Below are positions 35,545 to 44,104 of a stretch of 64,000 nt of DNA, piece by piece. The position numbers and the translations under genes were made by a program. The notes beneath the pieces are model-generated. The model had not been told where the DNA came from, made no database searches, and was given only the letters and a program-made list of their open reading frames with translations. Position 1 is the first letter of the stretch, and the number at the start of each line of letters is the position of its first letter. This stretch comes from JAJFUE01 sp041687335 (GTDB lineage: Bacteria > Sumerlaeota > Sumerlaeia > MVZB01): assembly GCA_041687335.1 (NCBI GenBank), contig JAWLCE010000003.1, forward strand, positions 62,001-126,000. Direction: 5' to 3'.

Positions 35545-37497
35545 ATGACGCGCCGTCCAGTCGGTTGGCTGCTCCTGCTGATCGTCGGCATTGCGCTGGC
35601 CGGCTGCGATGCCGCGTCGCAGCAGGCGGCCGATCCCGCCGTGGCCGCCCCGCGCCAGCCCCCGCCGGCGCCGCTCAGCATCCAGGGCCAGGTCAGCCTT
35701 GAGGGGCGCGAGCTGGCCGGCGGCATTCAGGTCTACATTCCAGGCACCCCCCACGTCTCAATCACCGGCCCCGACGGCCGCTTTCGTCTGTCGGGGCTGG
35801 AGCCCGGCCTCCATGCCGTCGTCGCCCGCGCCCAGGGTTACGAGCCGCTGGTCCTGGGCGAGGTCTATATTGATGATCCCCCCACCACACGCACGTTCAC
35901 TTTGCCCGCCCGCCTGTTGACCACCTCCATCGCCGATGAGCCCACCACCCCCGTCAGCACCACGGCCCCGCCCGCCGTCGACGCTCCCGGCCGGATCGAG
36001 GGCGAAGTTATCCGCCCCGCCGGCGCCGCCGGTGAAGCGGGCGATTGCAGGATCGAGCTGGTCGGCACGCCCTGGCGCACCGTCTGCGACGATTCCGGCC
36101 GGTTCATGCTCTGGAGCATCCCCCCCGGCGTCTATACCCTGCGAGCGCTGGCGACCGGCTTCGCCCCCGTCAATCTGGAGGTCGAGGTCACGGCCGGCGA
36201 GCTGACCGGGCCGCTGCGGGTGGAGTTGCTCCAGCCCCAGGCCGCCCGCGGCACGCGCCGCATCCTGGGCGAGGTGCGCCTCTGGAGCCCCGACGGTCAG
36301 CGCCTCACCGACCAGCAGCAAGCCCTCGTCCAGATCGCCGGCCGCCCCGAGACCGCGACGCTGCCTGACTCCGAGGGCCGCTTTGTCATCGACGGACTTG
36401 GCCCCGGCCGCCACATCGTCACCGCCCGTGCCGACGGCTTTCAGGATGCCGTGCCGGTGGAGATCGACCTGACCGGCGTGCCGCAGATGGAGATGCGTCT
36501 GGACCTGGTGGCCCGCGCCGATTCAGCCGCAGCCGCGGCTGGCCAAAGTGTGCTGCGCGGCCAGGCGCTGCGCGAGAATGATCAGGACCACTCGGGCATC
36601 CGCGTGGCGCTGGCCGGCACCGCCCACTCCGCCACCACTGATGCCGATGGCACTTTCAACTTCGAGCGCCTGCCCGCCGGCAACTATCGGCTGCTGGCCC
36701 AGGCCGAGGGTTTCGAGACGGCGCAAGCCACCATCGATCTGGCCGCCGGCGAGGATCTGTCGATTGACGAACCGCTGGTGCTGGCGGCGCGCGTCGATCG
36801 TCCGCGCGTGATTGGCACCGACCCCACCGATGGCGCTCGCGGGGTTCTGCTCGACGCCCAGATTCCAATCGCCGTTCGCTTCAGCAAGCGCATGGACCCC
36901 GAGAGCGTCCGCCAGGCCATCCGCATCGACCCGCCGATCGCCTTCCGCGTCTACATCGGCCGCGACCTGCCGACCACCGATTTTGACCTGGCCCAGGTCG
37001 TGCTCGAGGGGGTGGGCGTGAATTCAGCCCAGTTCAATACCCAATACCGGATGACCATCGCCGAGACGGCCACCGACGTCGAGGGCATCCCCATGGCCGA
37101 GCCCTACTCGATGCGTCTGCGCATGGGCGGGCCGGCCGTGGTCGAAACCTGGCCGGCCGATGGCGGCGTCAAGGCCCAGCTCACGCCCACCGATCCGATC
37201 ATCGTGCGCTTCAACGTTGCTCTGCGCATCGAAAGCGTCAACAGCCGCACCGTGCGCTTCCGGCCGCAACTGCCCCAGACCCCCCAGCTGGCGCTCCAGA
37301 GCGATCCCGAGACCGGCTGGTCCACGCTGCTGATCCAGCAGACGCTGCGTCCCGACGAGGTCTATCGCCTGACACTCGAGCGCGGCCTGCGCACGATCGA
37401 CAACCGCTCCCTCGATAACACCCCCTATGCAATCACCTTCCGCACGCCCCCCTACCGCACGCTGCCCCTCCCCACCGTCCCCCGCTCGGTCCGTTGA
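35545..37497 (+). CDS. Lipoprotein with carboxypeptidase-regulatory-like repeats and Ig-like domains
   Basis: 650 residues, AAGAAGG upstream. Lipobox ALAGC (Cys near residue 17). Four carboxypeptidase-regulatory-like beta-sandwich repeats follow (about residues 45-110, 150-225, 230-315 and 325-395); each has a GxxxxTDxxGxFxxxxLPPGxYxLxAxAxGF-like pattern, e.g. TTDADGTFNFERLPAGNY. Two Big_5/SbsA-type Ig-like domains come next, starting VIGTDPTDGARGVLLDAQIP and VVETWPADGGVKAQLTP. A structural or adhesive surface protein; no enzyme motif. It lies behind the parvulin gene, which might assist its folding (inference). Its last ~470 bases are overlapped antisense by the open frame of the convergent membrane protein. 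Confidence 0.8.
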   Translation: MTRRPVGWLLLLIVGIALAGCDAASQQAADPAVAAPRQPPPAPLSIQGQVSLEGRELAGGIQVYIPGTPHVSITGPDGRFRLSGLEPGLHAVVARAQGYEPLVLGEVYIDDPPTTRTFTLPARLLTTSIADEPTTPVSTTAPPAVDAPGRIEGEVIRPAGAAGEAGDCRIELVGTPWRTVCDDSGRFMLWSIPPGVYTLRALATGFAPVNLEVEVTAGELTGPLRVELLQPQAARGTRRILGEVRLWSPDGQRLTDQQQALVQIAGRPETATLPDSEGRFVIDGLGPGRHIVTARADGFQDAVPVEIDLTGVPQMEMRLDLVARADSAAAAAGQSVLRGQALRENDQDHSGIRVALAGTAHSATTDADGTFNFERLPAGNYRLLAQAEGFETAQATIDLAAGEDLSIDEPLVLAARVDRPRVIGTDPTDGARGVLLDAQIPIAVRFSKRMDPESVRQAIRIDPPIAFRVYIGRDLPTTDFDLAQVVLEGVGVNSAQFNTQYRMTIAETATDVEGIPMAEPYSMRLRMGGPAVVETWPADGGVKAQLTPTDPIIVRFNVALRIESVNSRTVRFRPQLPQTPQLALQSDPETGWSTLLIQQTLRPDEVYRLTLERGLRTIDNRSLDNTPYAITFRTPPYRTLPLPTVPRSVR

Positions 37498-38418
37498 CGG
37501 GGAAGACTTAGCGCGAATGGAGCGGTTTGACAGGTCGAGCAGTTGGCCCACCGAGAGGGAAATGTTGTGACCTGACTCAGTGGCCGGGCATTCAAGAACC
37601 GGCGTGGCCGGATCGAGCCCGCCCAATTGCGCCAGCGTCTGCCCCGATAAATCCGGGTTCCAGGTGTAGGGGCGCCGCTCGGCGGGGATGCGGAACGATT
37701 CTTCCAGCGGGCAGATCAACCCCACCGGACCTGCCGTCCAACGCTGATGCTCCAGATAGGGTTCGACGGCAGCCCTTAACTCCTCGGAATCGGGCGCCAT
37801 CGGAAGCCGGTTCTCATGCGCGTCCGCATATTGGATCATACCCGCCGCCAGCTCGTTCATTTTCAGCCAACAGCGGCCAATGACATACCCGCCATGCCAG
37901 CCGTGGCCGAGCACGCCTCCGGCCATCATCGGCGCCAGCGCGAGTGGGTAAATCAGGATCATGCCGATGGCGTAAATCTGGCGCGACCGGACCGGCACCG
38001 CTGCCAGCCCCCGCGTCAGCCGCCAGGCGAACCAGCCCAGCACCAGCAGCCCAAAAAGGTTGCCGATCAAAAACAGCGGCCAGATCGACCAGCCGTAACC
38101 ATGGAACGGTTGGCCAAAAAAGCCGAACCCCGGCGGCGGGGCCGTGTTCTGGCCGGCAAAGAGGACCCCACCCAGCATGGCAAAAAGCATGGAATACAAA
38201 AACTGCCTGGCGAACAGGCCATAGTGCCGTTTTTCAAGTTGGTGGCGCCGCGCGAGCCGGTGGAACCACAAGCCCTGCAGCCCAACATAAAGTAAAATAA
38301 TCCAGCCCCAGCCGGCGGGCGGCGCAAAGGGTGTTGAAATGTAAATCTGCGTGGAGTGCGCCCAGGCAGCCGCCGGGCACAGGCTGGCGATGATGATCAG
38401 GAATAGTCGGCGCGCCAT
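37024..38418 (-). CDS. Membrane protein with pseudopilin-like tail; C-terminus runs antisense into neighbour
   Basis: GGGAG before the ATG. Signal-like N-terminus (residues 1-20), then about four transmembrane helices to residue ~185. A soluble C-terminal part follows: MNELAAGMIQYADAHENRLP, CPLEESFRIP, YTWNPDLSGQTLAQLGG, GHNISLSVGQLLDLS. This resembles the globular part of DUF1559/H-X9-DG pseudopilin-like proteins of planctomycete-type bacteria. From about residue 307 the frame reads antisense through the last 474 bases of the convergent lipoprotein gene, giving ~157 residues of unlikely protein (EGQRAVGGRAEGDCIGG). The native stop may have been lost by mutation, or the tail may be tolerated. 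Same strand as accD, 19 bases downstream of it. Confidence 0.6.
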   Translation of the reverse strand: MARRLFLIIIASLCPAAAWAHSTQIYISTPFAPPAGWGWIILLYVGLQGLWFHRLARRHQLEKRHYGLFARQFLYSMLFAMLGGVLFAGQNTAPPPGFGFFGQPFHGYGWSIWPLFLIGNLFGLLVLGWFAWRLTRGLAAVPVRSRQIYAIGMILIYPLALAPMMAGGVLGHGWHGGYVIGRCWLKMNELAAGMIQYADAHENRLPMAPDSEELRAAVEPYLEHQRWTAGPVGLICPLEESFRIPAERRPYTWNPDLSGQTLAQLGGLDPATPVLECPATESGHNISLSVGQLLDLSNRSIRAKSSPSTDRAGDGGEGQRAVGGRAEGDCIGGVIEGAVVDRAQAALECQAIDLVGTQRLLDQQRGPAGLGIALERQLGGLGQLRPEAHGAAVDAFDAQSNVEAHDDRIGGRELGLDAAIGRPGFDHGRPAHAQTHRVGLGHGDALDVGGRLGDGHPVLGIELG

Positions 38419-38437
38419 CGGCCGGCTCCCGCAAGAG

Positions 38438-39376
38438 TCAGCTCTCGGCTGTCGTATCCACGAGCATACTGTCGTCGGTTATGACGGCTTCCGGCTCAGC
38501 CTCGGGTTCGGTCGCCTCACGCGCCGGACCCGCCGGACCCAGCAGGACCATCAGCCGGCCCAACAGCGGCCGCAGCTCCCCGCGCGGAACGACCATGTCG
38601 ATGAAGCCGTGGTCGCGCACGAATTCGGAGCGCTGGAACCCCGGCGGCAGGATCTGCTTGATCGTCTGCTCGATCACACGCGGGCCGGCAAACCCCACCA
38701 GCGCGTCGGGCTCGGCAATAATCACGTCGCCCAGCGAGGCGAATGAGGCCAGCACGCCGGCCGTGGTGGGGTGGGTCATCAGGATGAAATAGGGCAGCCG
38801 CGCCTGGCCTAGCCGCGCCACCAGGGCGCTGGTCTTGGCCATCTGCATCAGCGAGAGAATTCCCTCCTGCATCCGTGCACCGCCCGAGGCGCAGACGGTC
38901 AGCACCGGGCAGCGGCGCTCCAGGCCGCGCTCCATCGAGCGGGCGATCTTCTCGCCGACCACCGATCCCATCGAACCGCCGTTGAACTGAAAATCCATCG
39001 CTGCGATCGACAGCGGCAACCCCTCGACCATACCCATCCCGCAGATCGCCGCATCGCGCTCGCCCGTCTTGCGGCGGGCCTCCTCGATCCGGACCGGGTA
39101 GGGCTTGCTGTCCACAAAGCCCAACGGGTCGGCGCTGATCAGGCCGGCGTCGAATTCCTCGAAGGAGCCCGGATCGGTCAGTTGGGCAATCCGCTCTCGC
39201 GCGGTCAACTGCTGGTGATGGTTGCAACGCGGGCAGACCTTGAGCCGATCCTCCCAGTCACGCGTCATCACCATCTCAAGGCAGTGGGGACATTTAAGCC
39301 ACAATCCTTCCGGAATGCGACCGCGCGGCGCCGGCGGCTGCAGCGTGGTATATTTGTTCTTGCGGAACCATGCCAT
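38438..39376 (-). CDS. accD: Acetyl-CoA carboxylase carboxyltransferase subunit beta
   Basis: 312 residues. With AccA it moves CO2 from carboxybiotin to acetyl-CoA, the first step of fatty acid synthesis. The zinc ribbon CPHCLEM ... CPRCNHH is at the N-terminus, and the crotonase-type core has CASGGARMQEG, PYFILMTHPTTAGVLASFA and DALVGFAGPRVIEQTI. A Glu-rich tail extends the usual C-terminus a little. accA and folC, frequent neighbours elsewhere, are not adjacent. The downstream membrane-protein gene follows 19 bases later. Confidence 0.95.
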   Translation of the reverse strand: MAWFRKNKYTTLQPPAPRGRIPEGLWLKCPHCLEMVMTRDWEDRLKVCPRCNHHQQLTARERIAQLTDPGSFEEFDAGLISADPLGFVDSKPYPVRIEEARRKTGERDAAICGMGMVEGLPLSIAAMDFQFNGGSMGSVVGEKIARSMERGLERRCPVLTVCASGGARMQEGILSLMQMAKTSALVARLGQARLPYFILMTHPTTAGVLASFASLGDVIIAEPDALVGFAGPRVIEQTIKQILPPGFQRSEFVRDHGFIDMVVPRGELRPLLGRLMVLLGPAGPAREATEPEAEPEAVITDDSMLVDTTAES

Positions 39377-39484
39377 GGGTGCGTCGCGTTCCTTCCTTGC
39401 GCAATGCGATCATCTTACCGGCCGCCGCCGCCGCCGTCAATCCCGCTCAAATCGAACCCGCCGCCAATAGTTGTGAAAAGAAAC

Positions 39485-39512
39485 TTGAAAATATGCCCAC
39501 CGGGATTAAACT
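39485..39512 (+). promoter_or_regulatory. Candidate promoter of trigger factor gene
   Basis: TTGAAA and TAAACT separated by 16 bases within the AT-rich part of the accD-tig divergent region, 66 bases before the tig start. Confidence 0.35.
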
Positions 39513-39578
39513 ATTGGTTTCGTATCGACCGGGCGACTCTGCCGTGGAGCGCCAACCGACTTCAGCCAAGGTGCAGCC

Positions 39579-41069
39579 ATGAGCGACGAGATGCAGGATC
39601 CGACTGAGAATCAACCCACCACGCAGGGCGAACCCGCGCCCGAAGAGCCCAAGGCCCGCGCGATCTCGCTGGAGATCGAGGACCTGAGCGAGGAGGGCCG
39701 CCAGCGGCTCGCCAAGCAGCAGGGACGCCCGATCCAGGACCTGCCCTACCGGCTTCTCAGCCAGGAAAGCCGCCCCGGTTCGGTGCTGGCCCTCCAGGTC
39801 GAGATGGATCGCCAACTCTTTATCGACGAGCAGGAACGCCTGCTTCGCGACATTGCCAAGGACGTGGCGCTGCCTGGCTTCCGCAAGGGCAAGGCTCCCC
39901 TCAAGCTGCTGCAGTTGCGGCTCGGCCCCGACGCTGTCCGCGATACCATCGCCTCGCTGGCGACCAACGTCCTGCGCCAGGAAAACGCCAAGCAGTCATT
40001 TAAGCTCATCAGCAAACCGCAGGTGCAGCAATTCGAGGCCGACGCGGCCGACAAGCCCTTCAGCTTCGAGGTTGAGCTGGAAGTCGAGCCTGTTGTCGAA
40101 CTCAAGCAATACACCGGTATCACCGTCCAGGCACCCGAGTCCCCCGTGACCGACGAGATGGTCGACCAGCGGCTCGAGCAGATGCGCCATCGCAATGCCG
40201 TGACCGAGCCGGCCGACGCCGATGCCGTCTACAACGAAGGTGACTCGGCCACCGTCGACATCGAAGTTCTCAATGAGGCGGGCGAGCGGCTCGAGCACCT
40301 CTGCAAGGAAGCCACCCCCCTCTACGATCCCGCCCGTCAGCTGCCGCCGGCCATTGCCGAGCAGATCGTCGGCAAGAAGGCCGGCGAGCCGATTGAAGCC
40401 CGCGTCACCAACACCACGACCAACCGCCGCGGCGAGGAAATCACCCACGAAGACCTCTATCGCGTCACCATCCGTGAAATCCGCGTGCAGAAACTGCCCC
40501 AGCTCGATGACGAATTCGCCAAGGACCTTGGCGAGCATGAGACGCTGGCCGACCTGCGCGCGGCCATCCGCGGCGAACTCGAAAAGGAAATGGAAGAGCG
40601 TCATCGCGGCGCCGCCATCGCCAGCCTCTATCACGACCTGATCAAGCTCAACCCCATCGATGCGCCCGCAAGTTTCCTCGCCAAGGCCCAGTACGATATG
40701 ATCATGGAGGACAGCTATCAGCTCCAACAGGTCGGACTGCGGCTGGAACAGGTGGTTCAAGACACGGGCAAATACCTGGAGGACCAGCGGGCCGGCGCCG
40801 AAACACGCGTCAAGGCCAACATGATCCTGCAGGCGATCTCAGCCCAGGAGAAGATGGAAGTCACCGACGAGGACGTCGAGGCCGAGATCGCCAAGCTGGC
40901 CGAATCCTCGGGTCGCAAGCCGCTGGCCGTGCGCGCGCGCCTCGAGGCCCAGAACCAGCTCGCTGCGTTCGCCGACCAGATCATGCAGCGCAAGATCAAC
41001 GACTTCCTGCTTGAGAAGAACACGATCCAGAAGACGCCCGCGGAGACCCCCGCCGGCGAAGACCAGTAG
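39579..41069 (+). CDS. tig: Trigger factor
   Basis: 496 residues, against about 430 in E. coli. A ribosome-bound chaperone for nascent chains. The ribosome-docking motif GFRKGKAP is at residues 100-107 instead of about 43-50, because of an extra N-terminal stretch of roughly 55 residues rich in Pro/Glu/Gln. The PPIase-like middle domain (EGDSATVDIEVLNEAG) and the helical C-terminal cradle are present. The substrate-binding FKBP region is divergent, as is common. The start is uncertain: a later start would remove the extension, but the extension has normal codon use. clpP follows 41 bases downstream, the usual tig-clpP order. Confidence 0.92.
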   Translation: MSDEMQDPTENQPTTQGEPAPEEPKARAISLEIEDLSEEGRQRLAKQQGRPIQDLPYRLLSQESRPGSVLALQVEMDRQLFIDEQERLLRDIAKDVALPGFRKGKAPLKLLQLRLGPDAVRDTIASLATNVLRQENAKQSFKLISKPQVQQFEADAADKPFSFEVELEVEPVVELKQYTGITVQAPESPVTDEMVDQRLEQMRHRNAVTEPADADAVYNEGDSATVDIEVLNEAGERLEHLCKEATPLYDPARQLPPAIAEQIVGKKAGEPIEARVTNTTTNRRGEEITHEDLYRVTIREIRVQKLPQLDDEFAKDLGEHETLADLRAAIRGELEKEMEERHRGAAIASLYHDLIKLNPIDAPASFLAKAQYDMIMEDSYQLQQVGLRLEQVVQDTGKYLEDQRAGAETRVKANMILQAISAQEKMEVTDEDVEAEIAKLAESSGRKPLAVRARLEAQNQLAAFADQIMQRKINDFLLEKNTIQKTPAETPAGEDQ

Positions 41070-41110
41070 TCGAGCGGCAGCCGGCCAGAACACTTAACAA
41101 AGGACGACCC

Positions 41111-41737
41111 ATGAGCGCTCACGGTTTTTATATCCCATACGTGGTGGAACAGCACGAGCGCGGCGAGCGGGCCTATGACATCTACTCGCGCCTGCTCAAG
41201 GACCGGATCATTTTCCTGGGCACCCCGATCGATGACAACGTCGCCAACGTCATCATCGCCCAATTGCTCTTCCTGGAGAGCGAGGATCCGGACAAGGACA
41301 TCAACCTCTATATCAACAGCCCGGGCGGGGTCGTGACCAGCGGCATGGCGATCCTCGACACGATGCGCTTCATCAAGCCCGACGTGGCGACCACCTGCGT
41401 CGGCCAGGCCGCCTCGATGGGTGCGGTGCTGCTGGCGGTCGGGCAGAAGGGCAAGCGCTTCGCACTGCCCCACGCCCGCGTCATGCTGCACCAGCCCATG
41501 GGCGGCTTCCAGGGCCAGGCCTCCGACATCGACATCCACGCTCGCGAGATCCTCAAGATTCGCGACGAACTCAACCAGATCCTGGCCAATGCCACCAGCC
41601 AGCCGATCGAGCGCATTCAGCAGGACACCGACCGCGACTTCTTCCTGCGCGCCGACGAGGCCCGCGATTACGGCCTGATCGACACCGTCATCACCAGCAA
41701 GAGTGACCTGCCGCCGATGGGCAAGAAGAACGAATGA
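41111..41737 (+). CDS. clpP: ATP-dependent Clp protease proteolytic subunit
   Basis: 208 residues, normal length. The catalytic triad is Ser102 (GQAASMGAV), His127 (VMLHQPMGG) and Asp176 (TDRDFFL). The N-terminal YIPYVVEQHERGERAYDIYSRLLKDR is typical, including the short propeptide region. AAAGGA upstream. It forms tetradecameric chambers fed by ClpX or ClpA/C. clpX, which commonly follows, is absent; a strong terminator comes next. Confidence 0.97.
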   Translation: MSAHGFYIPYVVEQHERGERAYDIYSRLLKDRIIFLGTPIDDNVANVIIAQLLFLESEDPDKDINLYINSPGGVVTSGMAILDTMRFIKPDVATTCVGQAASMGAVLLAVGQKGKRFALPHARVMLHQPMGGFQGQASDIDIHAREILKIRDELNQILANATSQPIERIQQDTDRDFFLRADEARDYGLIDTVITSKSDLPPMGKKNE

Positions 41738-41756
41738 CTCCGCTTCCCAACAATAT

Positions 41757-41788
41757 AAAAAAGGCCTCCCCTGCGGGAGGCCCTTTTT
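41757..41788. terminator. Bidirectional rho-independent terminator
   Basis: An A6 run, stem GGCCTCCC / GGGAGGCC with a 4-base loop, then T5. It serves clpP on the + strand and the convergent FHA-GGDEF gene on the minus strand. Confidence 0.92.
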
Positions 41789-41811
41789 GTATCGTTGGGT
41801 CCTCGGCGGTC

Positions 41812-42780
41812 TCAGGCCGTCTGCCGGGGTAGGATCTCCGTGCCCAGTCCCGAGTTGAGCCGATCCCCGTTGAGCCAGCAGACGCGGTTGCGCCCCTCGG
41901 CTTTGGCGTGATACAACGCACGGTCGGCGCCCCGGATCAAATCCTCGGTCGATGTCATTCCCGCCTGCACCTGCGCCACCCCGACGCTGATCGTGATCGA
42001 GATCGTTGTGCTGCCATTGGGAATCCGGCACTGCTGGACGGCTTGGCGCATGCGCTCGGCCTGGATCAGCGCCCCGTCGATCGCCGTCTCGGGCAGTATG
42101 ATGGTGAACTCCTCGCCGCCATAGCGCGCCGCCATGTCGTTGAAGCGGATATTGCCCTTGGTCAGCCGGCCGATCTCACGCAGCACGGTGTCGCCCATCT
42201 GGTGGCCATAGGTGTCGTTGAAGCGCTTGAAGTGGTCGATGTCAAAAATCACCAGTGAGAGGCTGCGGTTGTAGCGACGGACACGGTCAAACTCCTTCTC
42301 CAACTCCATGTTGAACACGCCTCGGTTGCTCAGCCCCGTCAGCGCGTCCTTGCTGGCCATCTGGAACAGTTGTTGGTCGGCGGCGATTTCGGCCTCATCA
42401 CGCAGGAAGAACCCGAAGATCGTCGAGCCGATCATGATCTTGTCCCGATCATGCAACGTGTGGGTCTGCACCCGCGTGCCGTTGACGTAGGTGCCGTTGG
42501 TGCTGCCCAGGTCGTGCAGGTGAATCTGGGGCGGCTCCCCCGACTGGGTATAATTGAGATAATCAAGCCGCGCATGGCGTCGCGAACAGCGGGTGTCACG
42601 CAACACGATCTCGTTCGCCGTATCGCGCCCCATGGTCATTGTCGGCTTGTCGACCGGCTGGCGTCGGTTCACGCCATTGCCCTCCAGCAGGATCAGGACA
42701 GGTCGCTCAACCGAAACCCGCTCCGTCTCCTCAAATTCACCCTCGTCGTCATAGACCGTCTGGTCGGATAAGGTCGCCAT
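41812..42780 (-). CDS. FHA-domain diguanylate cyclase
   Basis: 322 residues from the ATG at 42780 (GGAAG nine bases upstream); an ATG at 42795 is possible. After a short acidic N-terminus comes an FHA domain (about residues 30-130) with MGRDTANEIVLRD, SRRHARL and HDLGSTNGTYVNGT, which binds phosphothreonine peptides. A GGDEF domain follows, with active-site ARYGGEEFTI and an I-site RFND exactly five residues before it, so the enzyme should make c-di-GMP and be product-inhibited. No signal peptide or membrane helix. It lies downstream of the EPS operon on the same strand and could link phosphorylation state to EPS production. Confidence 0.92.
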   Translation of the reverse strand: MATLSDQTVYDDEGEFEETERVSVERPVLILLEGNGVNRRQPVDKPTMTMGRDTANEIVLRDTRCSRRHARLDYLNYTQSGEPPQIHLHDLGSTNGTYVNGTRVQTHTLHDRDKIMIGSTIFGFFLRDEAEIAADQQLFQMASKDALTGLSNRGVFNMELEKEFDRVRRYNRSLSLVIFDIDHFKRFNDTYGHQMGDTVLREIGRLTKGNIRFNDMAARYGGEEFTIILPETAIDGALIQAERMRQAVQQCRIPNGSTTISITISVGVAQVQAGMTSTEDLIRGADRALYHAKAEGRNRVCWLNGDRLNSGLGTEILPRQTA

Positions 42781-42919
42781 CGGTGCAACTTCCATATGGT
42801 CACGTTGGAGCCTGGGCCGGGCCCGCGTCCTGGGCTCAACCTCAACTCTCTTATCGGCCGATGGCTGAAAAATATGAACGCCGAGATCGATTCCCACAGC
42901 AGTCGCAAGAGCCGTTTGA

Positions 42920-44104
42920 TCACCGGCCCACCGGCGGTACCCCATAGGCCTTGCGCCAGAGGTTACGGCCGCCGCGACCGCGCGCCCACGACCACAGCCC
43001 GAAGACGGCAGCCGCGTTGAGCAGCGTGAAGGTGTAGGCGAAACTGGCCATCCGCGAGCGTGGTGGCCGCCCCAGCCGCTCGCCGATCCAACCCAACAGC
43101 GCCAGCGCGTAAAACCCACCCTGAGCCACGCCTGTCAGCCAGTAAAACCACCCAGCCAACGCCAGGTTTGCCGTCAACAGCATGACCAGCGCATAGGGCA
43201 CCAACAGGCGCGCCAGCTTGTGCGACCACACCTGCCAGCAGGTGGCACCGTTGCGCCAGGGCAGCAGCAGGCCAGGCTCGAGGGCAAAGGCCTGAAAATT
43301 CCCCGCCAGCGTGCGCACTTTGCGCATCAATTCCTGCCCGCCGTGGCTGGAGGCTTGATCGCGGCAGACCGCCCTCCCGTCAAGCACCGCCCGCCGGCCC
43401 GCCAGCACGATTCGCATCGGTGTCAGGAAGTCATCCAGTAGCGTGCCGGGGGGAAGCGGCCGCCACAACTCCCGCCGGATGGCATAAATCGCGCCCGTGG
43501 CGCCCAGCATCGAGCCGACCTCGCTCTCGCGCCGGCGCAGCCAGGTCTCATATTTCCAATACAGGCCGACGTGGGCCGCCACCCCCGCGCCCGTCTCGAG
43601 CACCAGCTCGCCGCTGACCGAGCCGACCTCGGGATCCGCGAAATTCTCCGCCAGCCGGCTGATCGCGTCGGGCTCGAACCGCTGGCGCGCATCGGTGAAG
43701 ACCACAATCTCCCCGCGCGCGTGCTCGAGTCCCAGGTTCAGCGCCGCCGCCTTGCCCGCATTCTCGGCCATCACCAGCGCCCGCACCCGCCCCGGGTGGG
43801 CCGCCGCCAACGCCTCGATGACGGCCGGGGTCTCATCCGTCGAGCCGTCCGAGACCAGCACGATGTCGAATGATTCGGCCGGATAATCCTGGGCCAGCAG
43901 GTTTTCGACACGGCGGCCGATGTTGGCCGCCTCATTCCAAGCGGCAACCACCACCGAGACGCTTGGTCGTAGAGGGGCACGGCGAACCGGCCGCGGACGC
44001 AGCCACGCCCATGCGCCTAGCAGCAGCGGATAGAGCAGATAGGTATAGCCGATAAACAGCAGGCTCAGCCAGAAGACCCAGCCGGCGACGCCCTCGTATT
44101 TCAT
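42920..44104 (-). CDS. Family 2 membrane glycosyltransferase
   Basis: 394 residues. One N-terminal helix (about 10-32), a GT-A catalytic domain (about 48-270), then three or four C-terminal helices. SVVVAAWNEAANIGRRVENL opens the domain; VSDGSTDETP and VFTDARQRFEPDA hold the metal-binding Asp motifs, and TLLDDFLTPMRI the likely catalytic Asp. The arrangement resembles processive or hyaluronan-synthase-like GT2 enzymes, but the usual QxxRW motif is not apparent (QELMRKVRTLAGN lies there). Its ATG overlaps the stop of the tyrosine-kinase gene by four bases (ATGA), so the genes are translationally coupled. Confidence 0.88.
   Translation of the reverse strand: MKYEGVAGWVFWLSLLFIGYTYLLYPLLLGAWAWLRPRPVRRAPLRPSVSVVVAAWNEAANIGRRVENLLAQDYPAESFDIVLVSDGSTDETPAVIEALAAAHPGRVRALVMAENAGKAAALNLGLEHARGEIVVFTDARQRFEPDAISRLAENFADPEVGSVSGELVLETGAGVAAHVGLYWKYETWLRRRESEVGSMLGATGAIYAIRRELWRPLPPGTLLDDFLTPMRIVLAGRRAVLDGRAVCRDQASSHGGQELMRKVRTLAGNFQAFALEPGLLLPWRNGATCWQVWSHKLARLLVPYALVMLLTANLALAGWFYWLTGVAQGGFYALALLGWIGERLGRPPRSRMASFAYTFTLLNAAAVFGLWSWARGRGGRNLWRKAYGVPPVGR

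Noticed and set aside
39415..39440. CCG/GCC triplet run between accD and tig
   Set aside because: Only about five repeats, in keeping with GC-rich sequence; not a meaningful microsatellite.
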